A DNA stretch of 64,000 nucleotides, from the NCBI GenBank assembly GCA_030620095.1, contig JAUTXW010000938.1, forward strand, positions 124,001-188,000. Direction: 5' to 3'. Below the pieces are notes generated by a model, which was not told where the DNA came from, searched no databases, and saw nothing but the letters and a program-made list of their open reading frames with translations. The position numbers and the translations under genes are program-made. Source of the DNA: Kuschelorhynchus macadamiae. Its lineage: Eukaryota > Arthropoda > Insecta > Coleoptera > Curculionidae. Positions 24,170 to 33,159 of the stretch are shown here, in pieces. Positions within the stretch are counted from its first letter, which is position 1. Each line of letters opens with the position of its first letter.

Positions 24170-24390
24170 GCTCGGCCATCCTGACATATTAATCGACCCG
24201 ATCAAGCCATTAACGTAATTGTATTAAAAAAGATATAAACCCATAATCATAAACACTTCTTAATCTATACCATAATCACATAAGCATAACGTTTCTCATA
24301 AAATAAGGACATAAGCAAGACATAAGTATTTTCATAAGCACATAATAATTTTTCACAAACATTTTATAATCATTCAGCATAAGCTGAGAT

Positions 24391-25560
24391 TTAAACACAC
24401 GTTTTTAACATTGTAAATGGCTGAATGCGAGTAGAGCAAAATAACAGAATAAGTCTAATTTTAAGTAGTGTTTTAAACTTAAGTTTGACTTTCAATCTCG
24501 AAGCATCTAGGACTCCACCATATGGAATATTGGTATTTTGGAATCCAATAATATCTGTCACTATATATCGGTCATTTGGCACCACTTTTTTAATGATGTA
24601 TGGACCTCGATACTTTGGAATTAACTTTTTGCTTACACCTGCAGTTGTGTCTACATTAGATACCATTACATGATCACCTATGTTAAAAGTTTGGGCTTTT
24701 TTATGTTTTTTATCATAATAAGCTTTATTTACATTTTGACTTTTTGCTATATTACTCGCTGCTCTATCCCTAACTTCATTTATATTGATTCTACCTTGAC
24801 CTAACAAATGCTCTAAAATTATTCTCACATTATCCTCTACCTTTCCTATTTGATTTATACCAGATAATAATCTAGCAGGTGTTTCATTTGTAGATCTATT
24901 TGCGGTATTATTAAAATAAAATTCTACATCTAACAAAACTTTTTCTCAATTTTCTTGTCCCTCATCACATAATTTTGAAACCATTGGCGTTAAAGATTTA
25001 TTCATAATTTCTATTTGGCCATTGCCTCGGGGCGCTCCTGACGCTATTAAAATATGTTGAATACTTTGTGATTTTAAAAAGTCTTCAAATTGTTGAGAAG
25101 TAAAACAAGATCCACGGTCAGTTATAACCTTTTTAGCACTACTATAAGAAGAAAAAAAGGATTTCAAATGCCTAATGACTTCATCTGTTGAAGTTGACTT
25201 ACACGGGTAGAATCTTATAAATTTAGAAAAGGCATCGACTATAGCAAAAATATTTTTGTATCTTGCTTGACCTACAACATTTAGAGGGCCGTAATGATCC
25301 AAATGTAACCATTCAAATGGAATATTTTCTTTTGGAATACTGTGTAACATACATTCCTTTTTTCAGATTTAGGAATAAATTCGATATATTTAAGACAATT
25401 GTGAATATGATTTTTAATTTTAGTTCTTAAATTTGGAAACCAATATGTTCTAGTGACCAATTCATAAGTTTTATCTAATCCTACATGACCGGTTTAATTA
25501 TGATAAGTTTGTAAAACATTTCAAACCATGTCAGATGGAACATAAAAAAGAACTTTGTCT
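24391..25560 (-). pseudogene. Ty3/gypsy integrase (broken)
   Basis: The enzyme would insert the DNA copy of the element into the host genome. The catalytic core runs from about 25350: HLDHYGPLN (first Asp), VITDRGSCF (second Asp) and RGNGQIEIMN (Glu), so the DD35E triad is present. One in-frame TGA at about 24946 interrupts the frame. After it come FYFNNTANRSTNETPA and the C-terminal GPY/F module, visible as KYRGPYIIKKV (about 24580). Upstream, 25360-25560 holds decayed, frameshifted remains of the zinc-binding region. The final residues after RLKVKLKF are ordinary sequence before the LTR. Confidence 0.85.
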
Positions 25561-25619
25561 TTAAATTTTCGGTAAACAAGGCCATTTCTAAGTTCAAAAA
25601 ATGAGTTAGTTTTCTAAAG

Positions 25620-26392
25620 CTGCCTCAATTCTTTCAATTTCAGGGTCGCTGGACTGTTTTAATGCTAGTGTTTGTTCAAATGTATTACCTTCCAAAACTA
25701 ATATGTTATGACCCCTACTTAAACAATTTACATGTCTCATTTTTGGATTAGCTCGATGTTCTATTTCGTAATCATAATTTTGTTTAAAACTTTTTTTAAA
25801 ATGTCTAGATTTTCCTGAATTGTAGAAGTAGGTATTAGAAGGTCATCAAAAAATTATATCTTTTGAACTAGCAATTTTATTAACAAACCTACAAAAACTA
25901 TTAGGACTTGTACTCAAACCAAAAGGTGCTTTAGTAAATTCATATTGGCCAAAAGTAGTTACGAAAGAAGTATACTTTATTGAATCTGGATCTAATGAAT
26001 CATGGTAAAAAGCATTTTTCAAGTCAAGTTTAGAGATATATATTTTTTCTTTAAACAAATCTAAATGGTTGTCTATAAGCGCAATTGGAAATCTGTCACA
26101 TATAACATATTCATTCAAAGTACGGTAATCGCAGCACATTCGGAACTCACCATTCTTTTTTTTTCACTATTACTACAGGAAAAGAGTAGGAGGACTCACT
26201 TTCACGAATGATACCACGCATTAAAAGATCTTTCAAAATTATTTCTAAAGCATTCATTTCGGGAAACGACATTCGTCGGGGATTACAAGAAAAAATTTCA
26301 TGTTTACTTGAAATAATATGGATTTTATAATCAGTTTCGGCTTTATTAAGTTTTTCAGCTAAACAATAAAATTCATTGAAAATATTGTTCAC
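25620..26392 (-). pseudogene. Ty3/gypsy reverse transcriptase fused to RNase H tail by deletion
   Basis: The N-terminal part (about 26392-26147) has PRRMSFPEMN and LMRGIIRESESSYSFPVVIV, typical of the start of the domain. After a frameshift in an A-rich run near 26150 the frame resumes with CCDYRTLNEYVI, ISKLDLKNAFYH (first catalytic Asp) and FTKAPFGLSTSPNSF. Just beyond a second frameshift at about 25845 the FFDDLLIPT box supplies the other two Asp residues. Roughly 20 codons later the reading jumps to YEIEHRANPKMRHVNCLSR, the end of RNase H. The thumb and nearly all of RNase H are therefore deleted (junction about 25770-25800). A linker follows to about 25620. Confidence 0.85.
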
Positions 26393-26400
26393 ATTGGCAA

Positions 26401-26695
26401 CTATGTATATACATTAATCGAGTTGTCAATAAAGAGGGTATCACTAACATTTACTAAAAGAACTTTGTTACTCAAAAAATCAGGGTGCATATTATTTGGA
26501 ATAATGTCAACACTGTCTCTGTTAAAAATAATTTGGTTAATTTTGGGATTTGACATAAAATCACACCCTAACAAACAGTCGTTAAACATGGTATTGTCAT
26601 CTACTACATAAAATTTAATATGATACTCTAAATTGTTAATAACAATAGTGTCATAAAATATACCTTTAATATTAAGCATTGAATTATTAATCCCA
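26401..26695 (-). pseudogene. Ty3/gypsy retropepsin C-terminal part
   Basis: The frame contains DCLLGCDFMSN, matching the ILGxDFL-type block near the C-terminus of retropepsins. The catalytic D(S/T)G motif is not present, because the element is truncated just upstream at about 26695. The tail (DSVDIIPNNMHPDF) is linker to the reverse transcriptase. Confidence 0.65.
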
Positions 26696-26783
26696 GAAAA
26701 ACAGTTGTTTGGTTATAAACAGGTTCAATTTTATCAATTATTATATATTATATCAAAAACTGATATTAGTAGTAGGATTTTTT

Positions 26784-27600
26784 GCACTAACGTAAGCCGT
26801 TTTAATTTTATAGAGTATGTATGTGTGAAAATACTTTAATTATTGAATAAGACTTTTGGAAGAACGCATCATTTAGTAAAGCAATGACAGTTGTGACAGA
26901 TGGTTTAGTGAATTAACTTTACAACTATTTTTTTAGGAGTAGTTTAATTAAAAATAAAAACGCAAGGTCCAGCGACATTGAGGAAATTATGCAACCGTAG
27001 TGTACACATGCTCCAGACAAAGTTAAATGCTGTAATAGATGAAGTAAGAATGTGTGATTATTAATATATCATTCAATATTATTAATAAAAGAATCTACTT
27101 AGACATTTCAAATATTTTGATGCTTTGGGTTGCCCTCCTACTGTTTTTTAATATTTGTAAAGACGTGATAGGCATATTATTACCACCCAAAGCTTTACAA
27201 GTTTATATTAGAATTGTGTAAAACTGATTTACGCTAACGTAAGCTGTTTAAATTAGATGTGAATCTGTGAAAGGTACTATAATACCATTTGTTTTCAATC
27301 GTTAGAAAATAAAGATACTTTTTACACACTCTTAAATTATGTAAAGGATGCATTATTAGTAAAATGATCAAAATCGCAACAGAAATGGATTTATGTATTA
27401 ATTCTACGATTATTTATGTTTTCTAGATGCAGTTCAAATGCAACAAACAGCGACATAAAGCAAACTGTGGGTTTCTCCAGACAGAGTTAAAAACAGATGA
27501 AGTAAGAGTATGTGATTATTAATATATTATATAATTTTATTAATTAAATAAATTACTCCCATTTATCAAATATTTTGATGCTTTGGGTTGCATTTCAATT
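26784..27600 (+). repeat. Tandem duplication, units about 450 bp, with exon-like cassettes
   Basis: Unit 1 (26784-27145) and unit 2 (27231-27600) share CTAACGTAAGC at the start, GATGAAGTAAGA and TGTGATTATTAATATAT in the middle, and CAAATATTTTGATGCTTTGG at the end. Offsets are 447-458 bp. Each unit has a pyrimidine-AG site before, and a GATGAA|GTAAGA donor after, a GC-richer core (26937-27043 and 27427-27501). The cores differ more than the flanks. Confidence 0.6.
27427..27501 (+). other. Exon-like cassette in tandem unit 2
   Basis: Bounded by TTATGTTTTCTAG and by GTAAGAG, the 75-nt core is exactly 25 open codons: MQFKCNKQRHKANCGFLQTE then LKTDE. The equivalent core in unit 1 is open for only about 20 codons in one frame. 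It has no recognised family. It could be a real small exon, or chance splice-like sites in a duplicated sequence. Confidence 0.25.
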
Positions 27601-27604
27601 TTTT

Positions 27605-28245
27605 ATATATTTTTTATTTAGAAATATATAAATATGTATATATCCTATGTAGTATTAACCTAGGGCTATGTACCATTTAGGTTGTTTTAAAAATTTTACT
27701 TGTATATGCTGTATGTATATATATTTGTTCTATTATATATGTCGAAAGGTTATGCTAAATTTATTAAAAAATGCCATAGTAAGGTAATATGATGCTGAAA
27801 ATGAATTTCTTTACTACCAGTTGTAGCTCTGATGTATATATACTATTTGAAGATCACTAAAGCCAAAAAGTGAGCCTCGTAATTTTTTTCTACTATAGTT
27901 TTTGTACTCTAGAGTATTTTAGTCGCCTTTTGGAAGAACCGATGTAAAATTTGGATTCAAAAAAAAAAAATAAAATGCCATTTAAAAAATTTTTGAATTA
28001 TTATGCCATATGAGTCCCTCTAATAGGTCACTAAAATAATCTGAAAGTGCAAAAACTACATTTAAAAAAATATTGCTAAGGTCATTTTTGATGGGGTAAA
28101 CTTACTAGTGAAAAATGACTTAAGACAAAACTAGTGCGTAACTAATTTTATTCGTTCAAAGTTAGATCAATTATAGTGCCATTATAGTAACTGTTAAATA
28201 AAATAATAAACTATGTGATAGCATTAGCCCCTGATCGATTAATCA
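27605..28245. other. No gene seen
   Basis: AT-rich, with short A-runs. Nothing assignable. Confidence 0.5.
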
Positions 28246-28249
28246 AATC

Positions 28250-28563
28250 AAATTCTATTTTCCATCACACTAATCGACCGGCTCTCAACTTCACCGCTGC
28301 AGTAACGAAGTTCCTGCGGGCTGTCAGGCCGGCCACGGTACCGCCAGACTGACTAGTCGATGCTCAGCTGTTTTCAGGCCAAGAATAAGCCCCGGAACCA
28401 CGTTTCGTTGGTACGCGCGGTCGAAGTACCGGTACTATTAGCGTACGATCGATAGTAAACTGTTTGTTTTGGTGCCGTGCAATTTCGATTTATTTCGATT
28501 TGTTTTAGTTTGATGTCGTTTTGTGGTTTGCCTAATAAGGATATTAAACGCTGTTAATATAAG
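28250..28563 (+). promoter_or_regulatory. GC-rich island and candidate first exon with splice donor
   Basis: In an otherwise AT-rich neighbourhood this stretch is clearly GC- and CpG-richer (for example GGTACGCGCGGTCGAAGTAC). It ends in ATATAAG|GTAAGCG, a strong splice donor, at 28563/28564. No long frame crosses it, so it would be a promoter plus a non-coding first exon. It matches no repeat in the window. The downstream exons are not recognisable here. It is among the better candidates for a host transcription start. Confidence 0.4.
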
Positions 28564-28564
28564 G

Positions 28565-29600
28565 TAAGCGTATCATTATGTCTGATTTTATGCTTCTACT
28601 TGAAAGGTAGCTTGTTACTATATTTTAAAAGCATAAATAATAAATAGAATGTCTTCAATTTTATATTTATCAATATGCATTTTGATTATTTTGCTTTTTT
28701 TAGGTTAGTTCATACATTTTACAAAAAAATAATAAAAATAAGTCCTTTTGTTGCTGACACCGCTTCAACCTTTAAATGTTATCTGCTCTAGGAAATCTAC
28801 AAGAACTTAACTAAAAATAAGTAAACTTATTCTAAGTTGAAGCAAACGCAGATATAATACTTTGAATAATCTATCCATCCAATGCAATATAAATTACCCA
28901 CTTAATGGATTCCAAGTTTGTATTATATTCCATTCAGTGAGGACTGATCATGAAATTTCCGCGAAGCAGAACGTCCGGGACCGACGCTCTTGGCCTCGCA
29001 AAACGCGCAAAGTTGACAATCCGCAGCAGACTGCATCTGATCGGCTGGATAATTGGTTTATAATTTTTATATTGTATTTCTAAACAAGTACACTCTTCTA
29101 GCAACACCCAACCAAATATTGTTGCGTGCACTTAAATTAAACTGCGACACGAGCAGTTGATGTGATGTGGTTAATTTATTTGTATATAATGGACTATCTG
29201 TTAGAAGTATAATGGGTCTTAGGTTAAAGCAAACTAATACAAATGAAATAATATTCCTTTATTCTATTAATACTGTTGCACACTAATCAGACATTATTTT
29301 CTCATTGATTATCTTGGACTTTTGGTTTACTCATCTATTTCAGACATAGAAAGCACATTTGTTGCACTAAGAAGAAATTATGCAATAGCTAAGTTCGAAC
29401 TCATATCGAAAGTTTTTACCGATAGTAAAAAATATCGTGATTGTTATATACTAGTTTTTTGCCGCACAACGTAAAACGCCTTTCCCCACCCTATTTCTAG
29501 TTAACCCGGTGTATGTCGCGGAATTAATTTTATGATCGCAGTCCTAAAATTGGTTTTGTTTTTATTTATACCTGTATTGTAAATTGTAAAGTACTGTAAA
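28565..29600. other. No gene seen
   Basis: A small GC-richer island lies at about 28965-29045 (CCGGGACCGACGCTCTTGGC), open on both strands for 65-73 codons but without a recognisable domain. The rest is AT-rich. Confidence 0.45.
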
Positions 29601-29604
29601 TATG

Positions 29605-30255
29605 GAAAATCACCCTCTCAGGTTTTTACAGATGTTCACCGTATGTCTTCCGTCGTGCTATCGGTCGACATGTTTGTCCGTCGGTCTGCCTTTTCACAAC
29701 ATAGCAAAAAGTCTACTTACCCAAATGTTATGTGGGGATAACCTGGTAACATTTTGGTAAGATTCCAATATGGCGGCATGGATAAATGTTTATTACTAAA
29801 AAACTACGAATCCAATTTACTTTGATGATAATCCAAGCTGGTGAAACAAGATGGCCGCTCAATAAAATATTTGAAAAATCAGTCTGAAAAAGTATTTATT
29901 AGACTGATTTCAAATTTTGTGCAAGATGTGAGTGTGATATAGAGATGAACTGGTAAAATTATAGAAAGGATTCAAGATGCCGGAATAAAATGGCGATGCA
30001 GGAAAATTTTTGAAATCGTGAAAAAAATCACTCATCCAGGTTTTTGAAATGAAAAAAAAAATTTAGGGTCCCTCAATTCATTCGACCTGTTTGACGGCCT
30101 GTCTGTCAATTCGGCGTATATCTAAAATGGAAATATTTTGGTACAAATCTGGTTTGACGGAACAAAATAGCGGCCTAGTGAAATGTGTAAAAAATATCAT
30201 TAAAAACGAATTATCCAATTTACGTTTGTCATCCTTAATAATTGTCTTGAATTGC
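29605..30255 (-). repeat. Family A repeat, copy 8 (inverted)
   Basis: On the plus strand it begins AAAATCACCCTCTCAGG, then TCGGTCGACATG...GTCGGTCTGCC, ATAGCAAAAAGTCTACTTAC, then repeated GGTAAGATTCCAATATGGCG, AAACAAGATGGCCGC, GGAATAAAATGGCG and AAATAGCGGCC words: four to five units in minus orientation. The extreme terminus has been lost. Confidence 0.8.
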
Positions 30256-30259
30256 AACA

Positions 30260-31235
30260 GGGTTTACCAGACTGCCCTTTCACTACCAATAAATGGTTAT
30301 ATCTTGAATACAATAGATAAAACAGTATGAAAAGTTTTTTTGGGACCAGTGGTTCTTTCGTTAGCGTTTTCAGAAAATGATAACCGAATCGAATAGAATG
30401 TTAGAATCGTTACGATTTATTTTCGGGACATCTTATTAATGTATTATGTTTACATTTATAGTAAATTGTATTTTGTTTATGCCTATGGAATGGATATTAT
30501 ATTATTGTGTCAGTACAGAGAAGGTTTCTGGAAATATTGGCATTTAAAATAAATCTCTCAGCTGATAGCGTAGCTCGGCAGTTTAATATACTACCTCTAG
30601 TTCATAGAAGTATAATTTCTGATCTACAAGTAATTTTTAAAATCAGTAACTGTGGAATTCATTTCCCAAATTTTTGTGTTGTCTGCATTTTAGAGTTCTC
30701 GAGAGGTAACTTAGAAACGCTGGTTTGTTTAATGTACTATTTCATAGGACAAATTTAGAACAAAACAAACCTTTAACATGAATACAAATATCATTTAATA
30801 CGCACTCTATAGAACTGGACATTTTTGCTTTTTTCAAAAAAAATTTACTCTGTATATTTTTTTAGGAACTTAAAATAAATATAGCAGGTGCTTTTGGAGT
30901 AGGAGTTTCCGTCGACGTTCTCCAAGTAACAAAACGTGCATTTGCACTTCACGGTACCTTTATGCTTTTCAAAACATACTGTATTAAGATGTAGTTTTAA
31001 CTCCTAAACCAAATTCTAGTATCTAGATATAAGGAGATTTTCAAAATATCTATTATAAAATTTAATATTAATTTTATTGCACACGTTGTGGATAACGACT
31101 CTCTTTAACTTTGATTTTCACCATTTTTATGTAGAACTACTTGTCTAACATTTAATTTTTAATTTATGAGAGAGTTTTTTTGATCGATTTTTTAAAATAG
31201 TTAGATCCTAACACTGGATCCTGTGGTGGAAGATA
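30260..31235. other. No gene seen
   Basis: AT-rich. An 83-codon plus frame at 30507-30758 has no recognisable domain and normal-looking AT-rich codon use, so it is not called. Confidence 0.45.
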
Positions 31236-31287
31236 GATCAAAATACAAGAGTTCTAATCACACTACATCACAACTTGTTACGTTCTC

Positions 31288-31322
31288 GACGCGCGTTTCG
31301 TCAACCAAGTTAGCATTATCAG
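31288..31322 (-). ncRNA. Hammerhead-like motif, minus strand (degenerate)
   Basis: The minus strand reads CTGATAA, then TGCTAACTTGGTTGAC, then GAAACGCGCGTC. Compared with its plus-strand partner the core G8 has become A (CUGAUAA) and stem II is weakened (GCUAAC facing GUUGAC). Both changes should abolish cleavage if the hammerhead reading is right. Confidence 0.35.
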
Positions 31323-31391
31323 CAGATGATATAAACAGTTTATATCATCTGCTGATGATGCTAACTTGATATAAACAGTTTATATCATCTG

Positions 31392-31426
31392 CTGATGATG
31401 CTAACTTGGTTAGCGAAACGCGCGTC
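31392..31426 (+). ncRNA. Hammerhead-ribozyme-like motif, plus strand
   Basis: Core CUGAUGA, then a perfect 6-bp stem II (GCUAAC-UUG-GUUAGC), then GAAAC-GCGC-GUC, giving a two-pair stem III with a GCGC loop and a GUC cleavage site. Stem I starts with CTG (31389-31391) against CAG (31427-31429). This is the minimal-stem-III, type I layout described for Penelope-like elements. Caveat: one extra U separates CUGAUGA from stem II, which could lower or abolish activity. Confidence 0.5.
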
Positions 31427-31849
31427 CAGAACTTAGCAAGTTGTGGTGTAGTGTGGTTAGAACTCTTGTATTTTGAAAACAGTTAGAATTTAACACAAAT
31501 GCACCTAAATTTTACAATGATACAAAAAAATCTGATTGGCATGTTGTCTCAAACAAATATGACTAGTATTTTTGAAAAATAGCCTAAAAAATGTTTATTA
31601 AGGTAAAAAATAATGTGAGTTAAGTAAATTTCAGGTAAACCTAAAACATGGTAAATTAAATTTAAAAGTTGTTTTATTTGTAAGTTTAAATCTAAAAGTT
31701 ATTTTATCAGGATAAGTAACAAAAAAGAAAGAAGACGATCAGAACCTTAATACTTCATGAAAAACGTTTTCTTTTAATGGAATATCCCGTATATTTTCCA
31801 ATATTTTTTAAAAGACGATATTTCTGATATCAAAAATATATGGCTTGCT

Positions 31850-31922
31850 CATGTTTGCTTAAACATTTCCAAAAATATTTTTAATAATACCAAATATTTT
31901 TGGAAATGTTTAAGCAAACATG
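31850..31922. repeat. Perfect 31-bp palindrome, 11-nt loop
   Basis: The left arm 31850-31880 begins CATGTTTGCTTAAACATTTC. The right arm 31892-31922 is its exact reverse complement. The arm sequence (TTTTTGGAAATGTTTAAGCA) recurs as the opening of the arm modules at 34495, 35012 and 36112, so this is probably the left terminus of element 3 in foldback form. Confidence 0.85.
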
Positions 31923-32049
31923 GCAAACTATAACATTTTTTTTAATGTTACCTTATAACTTTTGCGTATAGTGCAAATTGATTCGAACGTCAAAACTGAA
32001 ATATTCATTTAATGACATAATTATTATACTATTATTGTTTTGATTTAAA

Positions 32050-33125
32050 ATGGACTAATCTGCAGAAGAAATAAAATGTATAATTCGAATATCGTATTTA
32101 AAAGGTACTAGCGCTAAGAGAGCTGGCGCTCATTATTATCGGATATATCCAGAGACTCCATCCAAATCAATTGTAATATATATATTTTAAGATAATTTGA
32201 ACAAAGAAAAACCTCAAAGAGGAAGAACATATCCGCTGTTAGTAACTAAAAAGAAAACTTAGATGTTCTGCTATTTTTTGAAGGCAGAAGGAATTATCCA
32301 AAATAGTTGCATCATATAAAAAAATTATTATAATTTTATTTTACAGTAAGTCCTGATCGGCCGACCCGCCCGTCATTTTTATAAATCCTACTCAAAGGTT
32401 CACAAGATTTTACGTAAATACGAATATCATCTCCATACATTTTTACCGGTGTAAGGTCTATCAGTTGATCCCATGAGACAAAGACTTAATTGAGTTTTGC
32501 CAAGACATTCAAGAACGACTTCCAGTTAATCAACATTTGCTTAATTCAAGTATTTTTAGGGATGAAGCCACTTTCGCGACTAACGGAATGTTTAATCGAA
32601 GGAACCAACATTTCTGAGCCACTCAAAATCCACATAAAATACAGGCTGTAAAAACCCAAAGACGCAATATTCTCAACGTTTGGTGTGGCATTAAGGCTGG
32701 ACTACTCATTTTCCAGGGCAGTCTAATGCTCCAAATGGATCTCGAGGTATTTCGGAATAAAATAGAAGAACTCTTAAAACATATTCCTCTCACGCGATAC
32801 AACAATATTATCTGCCTACAAGATGAGACGCCACCACACAGCTCTGTACCTGTCAGGAATTTTCTCAACAACAGCTATGATCTATGGATCGGGTGAAATG
32901 ATTCTATAGGATGGCCGGTGGACAGCCCAGACCTTACGCTTCTTGATCTAATTTTGTGGGGATACCGAAAAAATATTACATATTATTAGAAAAGGCCAGA
33001 AACTATCAACATTATTGAACAAAGATTAAGAGGAGACATTTTATTATTATATAGATATAATTCAGAATTCATTAGACAATCGGTTAAAAATAAATTACGA
33101 GTTAATATTCAAAATGCTTAGATAA
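32050..33125 (+). pseudogene. Element 3: DUF4817-type mariner transposase relic
   Basis: A decayed transposase related to those of elements 1 and 2 can be followed through several frames. The start resembles SAEEIKCIIRISYLKG, where the DUF4817 opening belongs. Then come IFRDEATFATNGMFNRRN (first Asp), ILNVWCGIKAG, ICLQDETPPHSSVPVRNFLN (second Asp) and DSPDLTLLDLILWGYRKN (third Asp). All three acidic residues are still visible, but multiple frameshifts and stops rule out a product. It is flanked by the 31-bp palindrome at the left and the arm array at the right. An antisense 82-codon frame at 32623-32871 is a by-product. Confidence 0.8.
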
Positions 33126-33159
33126 ACTGGAGGTTATATTGAAAATAGTTGGGGTTTTT

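Larger units (their letters stand above)
23889..26695 (-). mobile_element. Ty3/gypsy LTR retrotransposon relic
   Basis: The minus-strand order is protease, reverse transcriptase, a trace of RNase H, integrase, 3' LTR: the Ty3/gypsy (Metaviridae) order. Gag, the protease active site and the 5' LTR are missing to the right of 26695. No env-like frame is seen between integrase and LTR. The element is defective: several frameshifts, an in-frame stop and a large internal deletion. Confidence 0.85.
31239..31475. mobile_element. Palindromic Penelope-like terminus with hammerhead-like motifs
   Basis: The left arm (CAAAATACAAGAGTTCTAAT...ATGATATAAAC) is mirrored by the right arm (GTTTATATCATC...TTAGAACTCTTGTATTTTG), each about 100 bp. 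In the centre, ATATAAACAGTTTATATCAT followed by CTGCTGATGATGCTAACTTG is tandemly duplicated. Each arm carries a CTGATRATG...GAAACGCGCGTC core on its own strand. Inverted or tandem termini with hammerhead ribozymes are known from Penelope-like retroelements. No coding region of such an element adjoins it, so it is a stand-alone terminus. Confidence 0.55.

Noticed and set aside
24170..24185. Minus strand reads GTCAGGATGGCCGAGC, like the 5' end of a tRNA-Leu
   Set aside because: Nothing after it folds as a tRNA. It lies just inside the LTR where the polypurine tract belongs, and a primer site would not be expected next to the 3' LTR.
24425..26611. Plus-strand frames over the gypsy relic
   Set aside because: They are antisense to integrase, reverse transcriptase and protease motifs on the minus strand.
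28862..29131. Overlapping 65-73 codon frames on both strands in a GC-richer patch
   Set aside because: No domain, start context or splice signal; both strands being open reflects composition.
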